From assembly GCA_964645005.1 (NCBI GenBank), contig CAZXYS010000020.1, positions 1 through 64,000 on the forward strand: a DNA stretch of 64,000 nt, in the 5' to 3' direction. Positions 18,601 to 26,126 of this stretch are shown one piece after another. Position 1 is the first letter of the stretch; each line of letters begins with the position of its first letter. The stretch comes from CAZXYS01 sp964645005 (GTDB lineage Bacteria; Bacteroidota; Ignavibacteria; Kapaibacteriales; UBA2268). A program made the position numbers and the translations under genes. The notes beneath the pieces are model-generated. The model was given only the letters and a program-made list of their open reading frames with translations, made no database searches and was not told the origin of the DNA.

Positions 18601-18720
18601 TGATACAACCCCCTGAATCCCCTTTTTTTAAGGGGGAATAAGAGTCCACCCCGTCACGCTTCGCGTGCCACCCTTCAAAGAGGGGAATATCGTCAGATGT
18701 ATCATCTGACGAAGACGGGC
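18601..18720. repeat. Intergenic palindromic repeat, family C, copy 2
   Basis: Contains CCCCTGAATCCCC/AAGGGGGAATAA, TCCACCCCGTCACGCTTCGCGTG, CTTCAAAGAG and the inverted pair GTCAGATGT/CATCTGAC (about 18691-18712). The order matches the copy at 36-215. Confidence 0.6.
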
Positions 18721-18770
18721 TCTTCGCCAAGCGTTGGAATGAGATCTGCCCGTTAGCCTTTAGCCGTTCA

Positions 18771-18913
18771 CCGTTAGCCTATTTCCAAAATTATTAAGTC
18801 AGATTATTGAAAAATCTGATAAAAATGTAGTCCGTTTGAATTCTCGATTTTCCCCACAATCCGATTACAGCAATCTCAAACATTTTGTATCTTCTTTAGT
18901 TTACATTTAATTT
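18771..18913 (+). repeat. 143-bp perfect direct repeat, left copy
   Basis: Identical base for base to 21548-21690 (offset 2777 bp); after one mismatch the match runs four further bases. It runs from CCGTTAGCCTATTTCC to CATTTAATTT. In one frame it reads as a 40-residue tail ending in VSSLVYI-stop, perhaps the remnant of a gene. The two copies bracket the two small T9SS-cargo genes. Confidence 0.95.
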
Positions 18914-18920
18914 TACATTG

Positions 18921-18946
18921 CGTTCCAACGCTAGAGCGTTGGAACG
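18921..18946. repeat. Hairpin TTCCAACGCT/AGCGTTGGAA
   Basis: A 12-bp stem with a 2-base loop, directly after the left direct repeat. The same element recurs at 21870-21891 (stem TTCCAACGCT/AGCGTTGGAA, then CGAGG), about 180 bp after the right direct repeat. Confidence 0.7.
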
Positions 18947-19022
18947 AGGATTAAAAGTGTGAATGGGATAGATCGTCAGATGTAAAAAATATCTTGAGTA
19001 AATATTATTATTTTTTAATTGT

Positions 19023-19053
19023 TTTGTATATAAAAAATATATTATTATATTTG
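19023..19053 (+). promoter_or_regulatory. Bacteroidota-type promoter of the cassette
   Basis: TTTG at 19023-19026 and TATATTTG at 19046-19053 are separated by 19 nt, a good match to the Bacteroidota housekeeping promoter. It is 86 bp upstream of the ATG at 19140. Confidence 0.6.
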
Positions 19054-19139
19054 CATAAGAGCTGAATAAATAATTTTTACATAATTAGCTAAAATTGTAC
19101 ATTTGGTTTCTTATTATTCTTATAAATTATGGTGATAAC

Positions 19140-20345
19140 ATGCAATCCTATTATTACTATTTAATTAGTTTTATTGTAACTTTTTCTTTAATATATACTT
19201 ATCAGGTTAATGCTGGAGATTCAGATAATCTAAGAAAAAATAATGAAATTCTTAAAACCGAAAAAACGGTGTTAGACAAAAAGGAGATTTACGCCCCCGG
19301 TAATGATGGGTGGAAAGAACACCCTGAAATTGTATGGTATAGCTATAATGAAAGCGGATTATTTGACAAGGAACTATATTCATATTATGGTGAAGAGACA
19401 GGCTATGATACTACCCGCAGGACAATTCATTCATACTACGAAGATAACAGGAAAAAAGAGATCATGGATGAAATTTTTAAAAATTACAGGTGGCGGAATA
19501 ATATGAAATTTGAATTTGAATATGATGATATGGAAAATAAGGAAATTAAAACTACAACATATTACAATTCGAATTACTTGCCAAGTCTTAAGGAAAGAAT
19601 CATACGCAAATATGATAATAATAATAATTTGATTGAAGAAATACGACAAAGTTTGGATAAAGAGGATTCAACATGGAATAATGACTTTAAAGATGTTTTT
19701 AAATATGACTCAATACAAAAAATCAGAATAGGAGAATATTACAGATGGGAAAATTCGGGCTGGATTATTATGGTGAAATATATTGATGAATACATATATG
19801 ATGGAAAGGGACGTATGATTGAATGGCGATGGAGTCGGCTCGATGATAAAGATACCATTCCTGAAGGAAGAAAAAAATATGAATATTTTGATAGTGAAAA
19901 TAAAAAAATAACTAAGAACCAAGAATTTAAAAAAAATAATTGGATAAATTATGACAGAAAAATACAGGTATTCGACAAGAAAAATAATTTAGTTGAGGAG
20001 ATTAACCAAGAATGGATAGACGGCGAATGGACAAAAGGTGAAAAAATAAAGTACTATTATAAAAAAATTACAGATGTTGAACGTTACAAAACAGAAGAAA
20101 ATATTATATTAATTTATCCACAACCTGCCGAAGAAATAATTCATTTTAAATTCTTCGTGAAAGTCGTTAAGCAAACCCGTTTATCTATTCATGATTTGAC
20201 AGGAAAAGAAAAATTAATCAGAACTATTAATCCTTATGAAATTGTTAAATCTGTTGATATTTCCGGTTTACCGGAAGGTTTTTATTTTCTTAAATTAAAT
20301 TTAGAAGATCAAACATATACTAAAAAATTTATAATTAAAAGATAG
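19140..20345 (+). CDS. Secreted repeat protein with T9SS sorting domain
   Basis: 401 residues from the ATG at 19140; an in-frame TTG 15 codons earlier would put charge-free sequence before the signal peptide and is rejected. The signal peptide MQSYYYYLISFIVTFSLIYT ends near VNA-GD. Residues about 40-310 contain loose repeats rich in Tyr, Lys, Asp and Trp (KYDNNNNLIEEI, EYIYDGKGRMIEW, FDKKNNLVEEI), resembling degenerate YD repeats. The last 75 residues (IYPQPAEEIIHF, SIHDLTGKEKLI, LPEGFYFLKL) are a T9SS type A sorting domain. Function is unknown. The coding sequence is very AT-rich compared with flanking genes, which suggests separate origin. Confidence 0.72.
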   Translation: MQSYYYYLISFIVTFSLIYTYQVNAGDSDNLRKNNEILKTEKTVLDKKEIYAPGNDGWKEHPEIVWYSYNESGLFDKELYSYYGEETGYDTTRRTIHSYYEDNRKKEIMDEIFKNYRWRNNMKFEFEYDDMENKEIKTTTYYNSNYLPSLKERIIRKYDNNNNLIEEIRQSLDKEDSTWNNDFKDVFKYDSIQKIRIGEYYRWENSGWIIMVKYIDEYIYDGKGRMIEWRWSRLDDKDTIPEGRKKYEYFDSENKKITKNQEFKKNNWINYDRKIQVFDKKNNLVEEINQEWIDGEWTKGEKIKYYYKKITDVERYKTEENIILIYPQPAEEIIHFKFFVKVVKQTRLSIHDLTGKEKLIRTINPYEIVKSVDISGLPEGFYFLKLNLEDQTYTKKFIIKR

Positions 20346-20380
20346 AAGTATAAATACATTTTTATAAATAAAGGTGCTTT

Positions 20381-21382
20381 ATGTCAAAATATATAGCATT
20401 AATCGTATTTGCTTTAATGTTTATTTCAAATAACACATTACTAAGTCAAGTTTGGCTGGAAAATTGCGCTCCATGTGAATCAGCTGAGTGGAGTTCAACA
20501 TTCACTAGAGACGACTATTTCTTCAATATAGATGACCGCGGAGATTGCCATATGGATATTCGATATAGAATAAGATATTATGAAAACTGCCCAGATGGTG
20601 GTCCTTCCGGCAAATATTATCATGTTGCAATTACATACTTAAATTGGGATTCAAATTGTTATCCTAATTATACTTTCAGAGAAATGCTAAAAGAAGCAGT
20701 TAGAGAGATCTTATATATGGCATATAAAAATGTTGATGGTTTTTGGGACAATGAAACTAATGATCCGCCTGATTTAGGTTATGACTGTGATTCTGATCCT
20801 ATTAGACTGTTTCTGCCATCTTGTTGGGACATTTTAGAAGGCTTTGATAGAGCTTCTCATTGTTAGCAAGCAGAATGTTGTGATATTACATACAAAACAG
20901 ATTTAGTAAAACATCACACATATGATACAAATGGAAATTTTAAAAGATGGAGAATAGATGTATGTTATGAAGAAAAAAATAATCCACCGAGTGGCGAATG
21001 TACAGAGATGGAATGGGAAGAGTGTGAATTTGTTTGTGATAGTATTGATTTTGATACAGGACCGGATTCAAAGTTAGGTTATTACTATATCATTTCCCCT
21101 GACAACATTGATAGTAAGAATATGATTACAGAATTGAGAATAATACCCAATCCTGTTGAAAACTTCTTTAGTATAAAAATATCAAATAAATTTATAGGGA
21201 ATTATAAAATATTAATTGTAAATAATTTAGGAAAAACAATTAAAACTATAAATGGGAAAAAGGAAAATTATTATGAAAAAATAAAAATAAATGCCGAGAA
21301 TTATTCCAATGGCATTTATAATATAAAAGTTTTATTAAATAATAATATAATAGGAGATAAATCCTTTATAATTGCAAGATAG
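20381..21382 (+). pseudogene. Small secreted Cys-rich T9SS-cargo protein interrupted by an in-frame TAG
   Basis: A signal peptide (MSKYIALIVFALMFISNNTL) and a Cys-rich domain (CAPCESAEW, CHMDIRYRIRYYENC) run to a TAG at 20864-20866 after ASHC. The same frame then stays open for 171 more codons (QAECCDITYK...), with Cys spacing in keeping with the first part, and ends in a T9SS sorting domain (IIPNPVENFFSIKI, YSNGIYNIKVLLNN). The whole would be a 333-residue protein plus the internal stop. A CAG-to-TAG change is the simplest explanation; a sequencing error or readthrough are alternatives. No homologue was recognised. It lies 35 bp downstream of the other cassette gene and ends at a strong terminator. 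Confidence 0.75.
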
Positions 21383-21394
21383 TTTTTTAATTTT

Positions 21395-21438
21395 ATAGAT
21401 GAGTTGCTAATTATATCTTTAGCAACTCATCTATTTTT
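21395..21438 (+). terminator. Rho-independent terminator of the cassette genes
   Basis: The 16-bp perfect stem ATAGATGAGTTGCTAA/TTAGCAACTCATCTAT (21395-21410 with 21419-21434) is followed by TTTTT. It lies 12 bp after the stop codon at 21382. Confidence 0.9.
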
Positions 21439-21547
21439 CAATTATTCATTTCTATTTTCAAACTAACTTTGTATCTATTTTTTTGAAAATCATATCATAA
21501 TGAATTGATACTTAACGGATATTGCTTAAATCAAGAAATAGCTTTAG

Positions 21548-21690
21548 CCGTTAGCCTATTTCCAAAATTATTAAGTCAGATTATTGAAAAATCTGATAAA
21601 AATGTAGTCCGTTTGAATTCTCGATTTTCCCCACAATCCGATTACAGCAATCTCAAACATTTTGTATCTTCTTTAGTTTACATTTAATTT
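21548..21690 (+). repeat. 143-bp perfect direct repeat, right copy
   Basis: Identical to 18771-18913, same orientation. The first hairpin-type element that follows the left copy directly is displaced here by about 180 bp. Confidence 0.95.
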
Positions 21691-21844
21691 CACATGCAGT
21701 TAATTAAAGGATACGGGTAACAAAGTTCAAAGCCCGTTGAATGTTAACCCGCGTGTTGTTCTTTCTTATTTTGAATGATAATTTACATTATCATATTAAT
21801 TGTTCTTTTAAAATATATGATTGTAAAATAGATGTTGTTTTTTT

Positions 21845-22054
21845 AGACGCTGGAGCGTCTGACATTGCATTCCAACGCTGGAGCGTTGGAACGAGGTTAA
21901 CGGTTAACGTTTTTTGAAGGAAAAGTGGAGCTTTGCGGGAAAAAATGCTTCCCAAATCGGAATTTGGGAAGCAGTCTGCGAGGAACGGAATTTGGGAAGC
22001 AGTCTGCGAGAGAAAAGTTTCAGATGTGCCACACCTTGAAGGTGTGACACATCT
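21845..22054. repeat. Stack of hairpins upstream of qmoA
   Basis: In order: AGACGCT/AGCGTCT (21845-21860), TTCCAACGCT/AGCGTTGGAA (21870-21891), a short TTAAC inverted repeat (about 21897-21907), GCTTCCCAAAT/ATTTGGGAAGC (21947-21972), and the long stem AGATGTG...CACATCT (22022-22054). A 25-bp direct repeat (21958-21982 and 21986-22010) overlaps the fourth stem. The family D block CTTTGCGGGAAA plus hairpin is shared with 17475-17516, but with compensating changes in both stem arms. It ends 54 bp before qmoA. Confidence 0.65.
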
Positions 22055-22108
22055 AAGAATTGAAAACTAATTTAAAACGGATTTATAGGATAAAATAAGA
22101 GACCTGCC

Positions 22109-23374
22109 ATGGAAAACAAATCAATTCAGTCTGACATACTTGTGGTGGGCGCCGGTATATCCGGTATCTCGACCGCTCTGGAAGCGGCGGAAACCGGCTA
22201 TTCCGTTACTCTGATCGAAAAACGACCGTATATCGGCGGCAGAGTTGCCCAGTTGAATCAATATTTTCCGAAATTATGTCCCCCGTCCTGCGGCTTGGAA
22301 ATAAATGTTCGCAGGATTAAGGAAAATCCTAACATAAAATTGCTTACCCTCGCCGAAGTGAAGTCGATCGAAGGTGAAGCGGGTAATTATAATGTGAAAA
22401 CGAAAGTGAAACCTCGCTACGTGCGCGAAGAAGCTACGGAATTTCAGCTCGAGAATGCGGCTCAGGATATGACTGTGGAACGCAGCAATGAATATAACTA
22501 CGGCATGGATAAGACGAAAGTCCTGTATATGCCTTACTCGAATTGCTATCCGCAGAAATATGTTTTCGAGAAAGAAGCCTGCACGCCCGAGCAACTCGAT
22601 ACAATTAAAAATACTTACGGCGATGTACTCGACCTCGATCAGCAGGAAGTTATGTACGATGTCGAAGCTAAAGCGATAGTCTGGGCTGCAGGCTGGGAAC
22701 CTTATAATGCCGATAAGCTTGAGACGCTCGGCTATAAGGAATATCCCGAAGTCGTGACAAATGTGGAAATGGAGCGGCTCGCTGCACCCAATGGACCTAC
22801 CGAGGGGAAAATCGTTATTCCCGGATCGGATAAAGAGATAAAAAAGGTGGCATTCGTACAGTGCGCGGGATCGAGGGATGAGACTCATCTGGAATATTGC
22901 TCTTCGGTTTGCTGTCTGGCTTCAATGAAGCAGGCGCGCTATATCCGCAAGCAGTACCCCGAAGCTGAAATTCATATATTTTACATAGATTTACGCTCGT
23001 ACGGTATCTTCGAAGATTTTTACAATGATACTCAGGAAGATGAAAAGATACACTGGCACAGAGGTAAAGTCGCAAAAGTGCTGAAAGATGACAAAGGACG
23101 CATGATTGTGGAAGCCGAAGATACTCTTGTTGGCGAATTAAATCAGGCGGCTGTGGATATGGTCGTGCTGGCGACAGGTATGAAGCCCGCTTCGACGAAT
23201 ATCCCCGGCATGAACGGCAATCTTGTTGATAGAAACGGCTTTATCAGAACGGATAAGGCTGACGGGATCATCGGCTGCGGAGTTTGCGCCCGCCCGATAG
23301 ATGTAGCAGGCTGCGTAAGAGAATCTACTGCGGCTGCAATAAAGGCAATTCACACAATCAAGGGAGCAAAATAA
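22109..23374 (+). CDS. qmoA: QmoA, FAD subunit of the quinone-interacting membrane-bound oxidoreductase
   Basis: 421 residues, HdrA-like flavoprotein. The FAD dinucleotide motif VVGAGISGIS lies at about residues 12-21 and is followed by EKRPYIGGRVAQLNQYFPKLCPPSCGLEI, a stretch characteristic of QmoA. AFVQCAGSRDETHLEYCSSVCC (about 249-270) is the second HdrA-type signature. It passes electrons between the menaquinone pool and AprBA, together with QmoB and QmoC. Its stop is separated from qmoB by a single base, so the two are translated together. qmoC is not adjacent but 13 kb downstream. The start ATG is preceded by AAGAGA, a modest ribosome binding site. Confidence 0.94.
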   Translation: MENKSIQSDILVVGAGISGISTALEAAETGYSVTLIEKRPYIGGRVAQLNQYFPKLCPPSCGLEINVRRIKENPNIKLLTLAEVKSIEGEAGNYNVKTKVKPRYVREEATEFQLENAAQDMTVERSNEYNYGMDKTKVLYMPYSNCYPQKYVFEKEACTPEQLDTIKNTYGDVLDLDQQEVMYDVEAKAIVWAAGWEPYNADKLETLGYKEYPEVVTNVEMERLAAPNGPTEGKIVIPGSDKEIKKVAFVQCAGSRDETHLEYCSSVCCLASMKQARYIRKQYPEAEIHIFYIDLRSYGIFEDFYNDTQEDEKIHWHRGKVAKVLKDDKGRMIVEAEDTLVGELNQAAVDMVVLATGMKPASTNIPGMNGNLVDRNGFIRTDKADGIIGCGVCARPIDVAGCVRESTAAAIKAIHTIKGAK

Positions 23375-23375
23375 A

Positions 23376-25676
23376 ATGGCTGATGAAAAAAGATTAGGCG
23401 TATATATTTGGACAGGCGACGGCATTGCCGAAGGGATAGATTGTAACAAACTCGCCGAAGAACTGCAGGGTCAGGGAAATGTGCAGTTTGTGAAAGTAGT
23501 AGATGAATTATTCACTACCAACGGTGTGGATAATGTGAGAAAAGATATTGCCGATAATGAGCTTACGGGCGTCGTTATCGGCGGCAGTTCCCCGCGATTT
23601 CATACGGAGCTGTTCCAATTTGATTCGAATGTGATGGTGGACAGGGTAAGCCTGCGCGAAGGTGTTGCCTGGACGCATGAGCCCAATGATCGGCATACGC
23701 AGGACATGGCTCTTGACTATATGAAAATGGGAATTGCCAAATTGAATACGACCGAACCGCCGGAACCGGAGATAGTGGATATAAATGATTCGATAATGGT
23801 TGTAGGCGGCGGCGTTGCGGGAATGAATGCGGCGCTGTCATCGGCGAAGGCGGGGTATTCGGTTGTGCTCGTTGAGAAAGAAAAAGAACTTGGCGGATAT
23901 TTCAATAAATTATATAAAATTACCCCCCGGACAGATCCGTATTACGAACTGGAACCGAATACATGCGAGGGACTTATTTCGGAAGTATATGCGGATCCGA
24001 ATATCAGCGTGTTCACTAACACCACAGTTAAGCGGACATCCGGCGCACCGGGTATGTTTAATGTAACGGCGCAGAACGGAAACGGCAAGGTACAATTTCA
24101 GGTAGGATCGATAGTACAGGCGACGGGCTGGAAAGTATACGACCCCCATAAACTCGGACATCTTGGGTATGGCAAATATCAGAATGTCATAACCAATATC
24201 GAGATGGAAGAGCGAGCAAAGCAAGATAATATAACGCGCCCGTCGGACGGTAAGAAGGTAGATAGCGTAGTGTTTATTCAGTGCGCCGGATCCCGCGATA
24301 AGGATCATCTGCCGTATTGTTCGGGATTTTGCTGCATGACCTCGCTGAAACAGGCGATGTATGTCCGCGAGAAATACCCCGATGCAGCTATCTATATTGT
24401 TTATAAAGATATACGGACGCCCGCCCAGTACGAGCATTTCTATAAGAGAGTGCAATCGGAAGATAATATCTTCCTGACAAAAGGCGAAATTGCCGGTATG
24501 GAAGAGGGCGAGAACGGAAAAGTCAGAGTTGACGCGGATGACACGCTGATCGGCGAGCAGATAAGCATTGATGCCGATCTGGTGGTTTTAGCGACAGGTA
24601 TGCAGCCCACGACGTTGGTAGAGGAAAATGGTCATCCCGGCGGCGAAGAATTTACAGCGGAAGAAGGTCAGCAGGAAGAGCAGGCGCAGGAACAGCCGCA
24701 GGAAGCTCAAGCCGAAGAAGGTGAAGAAAAAGAAATGAGCGCTGCCGCCGGTGCAGAAGCTGGCGCAAAGATCCTTAATCTTGCTTATCGGCAGGGGACG
24801 GACCTGCCGACGCTGCGCTACGGATTTCCGGATTCGCACTATATATGCTTTCCTTATGAAACGAGAAGAACGGGAGTATACGCGGCGGGGACGGTTCGTG
24901 CGCCGATGGATATGACAACTGCGACGAATGATGCGCTGGGCGCTTCACTTAAGGCGATCCAGGCGATAGAAAATATTAAGGAAGGTAAGGCGGTGCATCC
25001 GCGATCGGGCGATACTTCGTTCCCGGATTTCTTCCTGCAAAGATGTACGCAGTGTAAACGCTGTACGGAAGAATGTCCTTTCGGAACGCTGGATGAGGAC
25101 GTCAAGGGGACGCCTCTGCCGAACCTTACACGCTGCCGACGCTGCGGTATTTGTATGGGCGCGTGTCCTGAGAGGATAATTAACTTTAAGAATTATTCGA
25201 TCCGGATGGTCTCTAATATGATCAAGTCGATTTATGTGCCGACGGAAGAGGAAGACGGCGAAGCTACCCCGAGGATGCTCGCTTTCATGTGTGAAAATGA
25301 CGCATATCCGTCGCTGGATACAATTGCGCGGAAGCGAATCAAGTATTCGCCGAACTTAAGGGTGATACCTGTGCGCTGCCTCGGTTCAGTGAATACAAGC
25401 TGGATAGCGGACGCGTTGTCGGCTGGTTTCGACGGGGTTATCCTGTTTGGCTGCGTATTCGGCGATGATTATCAGTGTCACTTTATCCGCGGCAGCGAGC
25501 TGGCAAACAAGAGAATGGAAAATGTGCAGGAAAAACTGAAGCAGCTCGTTCTTGAACCCGAAAGAGTGGAATTGCACATGCTCGCCATCGACGAGTACCA
25601 CAAGCTGCCGGATATACTGAATAATTTCGCGAAAACTATCGAAGAAGTCGGACCGAATCCGTATAAAGAGATGTAA
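23376..25676 (+). CDS. qmoB: QmoB, HdrA/MvhD-like subunit of the Qmo complex
   Basis: 766 residues. Order: N-terminal region (1-135), FAD-binding HdrA core (VVGGGVAGMNAALSSAKAG near 142, FIQCAGSRDKDHLPYCSGFCC near 300), two 4Fe-4S clusters (CTQCKRCTEECPFG near 556; CRRCGICMGACPE near 585) and a C-terminal MvhD-like domain (about 637-745, VRCLGSVNTSWIADAL, LFGCVFGDDYQCHFI). The domain plan equals that of QmoB in sulfate reducers. An acidic, Gln/Glu-rich insert of about 35 residues (about 421-455) interrupts the FAD core and is unusual. It works with QmoA and QmoC to reduce AprBA from quinol, possibly by electron confurcation. Confidence 0.94.
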   Translation: MADEKRLGVYIWTGDGIAEGIDCNKLAEELQGQGNVQFVKVVDELFTTNGVDNVRKDIADNELTGVVIGGSSPRFHTELFQFDSNVMVDRVSLREGVAWTHEPNDRHTQDMALDYMKMGIAKLNTTEPPEPEIVDINDSIMVVGGGVAGMNAALSSAKAGYSVVLVEKEKELGGYFNKLYKITPRTDPYYELEPNTCEGLISEVYADPNISVFTNTTVKRTSGAPGMFNVTAQNGNGKVQFQVGSIVQATGWKVYDPHKLGHLGYGKYQNVITNIEMEERAKQDNITRPSDGKKVDSVVFIQCAGSRDKDHLPYCSGFCCMTSLKQAMYVREKYPDAAIYIVYKDIRTPAQYEHFYKRVQSEDNIFLTKGEIAGMEEGENGKVRVDADDTLIGEQISIDADLVVLATGMQPTTLVEENGHPGGEEFTAEEGQQEEQAQEQPQEAQAEEGEEKEMSAAAGAEAGAKILNLAYRQGTDLPTLRYGFPDSHYICFPYETRRTGVYAAGTVRAPMDMTTATNDALGASLKAIQAIENIKEGKAVHPRSGDTSFPDFFLQRCTQCKRCTEECPFGTLDEDVKGTPLPNLTRCRRCGICMGACPERIINFKNYSIRMVSNMIKSIYVPTEEEDGEATPRMLAFMCENDAYPSLDTIARKRIKYSPNLRVIPVRCLGSVNTSWIADALSAGFDGVILFGCVFGDDYQCHFIRGSELANKRMENVQEKLKQLVLEPERVELHMLAIDEYHKLPDILNNFAKTIEEVGPNPYKEM

Positions 25677-25781
25677 TGCTTTAGTCTCTCTTGGTTTGAA
25701 GGGATACTAAAAGTTGATTTTTTAGTCTAAGTTAATTACATTAAATTATATGTAAATTATTAACAAAAATATAAATTGGGT

Positions 25782-26077
25782 ATGATTTCCCAGCAAGACA
25801 TATTAAATATACTGAAAAATTATAAAGATGAATTTATACGGAATTTTAAGATAAATTCAATCGGATTGTTTGGTTCCTACGCTCGAAATGAGCAGGAAGA
25901 AGAGAGCGATATTGATCTGATCGTCGAATTTCAGGAAGGACGCTTAATTACGATAATTTCTTCAATCTCGTTGATTATTTGGAAGGAATCTTTAATTGTA
26001 AAGTCGATGTGATCCCAAAACATTCAATCAGACCTGAATTGAAGAAACATATTTTTCCGGAGATAAAACTTGTTTAG
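25782..26077 (+). pseudogene. MNT-type nucleotidyltransferase, frameshifted
   Basis: The ATG at 25782 opens a minimal nucleotidyltransferase with the GLFGSYARNEQEEESDIDLIVEF signature (G-S-x10-DxD). After EFQEGR the frame is lost: a one-base deletion near 25946-25951 moves the true continuation (NYDNFFNLVDYLEGIFNCKVDV, then RPELKKHIF) to another frame, ending at the TAG at 26075-26077. Such proteins are usually the antitoxin or modifier half of HEPN-MNT modules, but no HEPN gene is beside it. Deletion by mutation or by assembly error are equally possible. It lies between qmoB and the repeat protein. Confidence 0.82.
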
Positions 26078-26126
26078 ATGAATATAGATATTAAGAAAAT
26101 AGTAGATAATACATCAGGAGATATTT

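Noticed and set aside
21505..21687. 60-codon ORF overlapping the right direct repeat
   Set aside because: Only its last 40 codons fall in the repeat and the start region is unrelated; no ribosome binding site or family was recognised, so it is at best a gene remnant.
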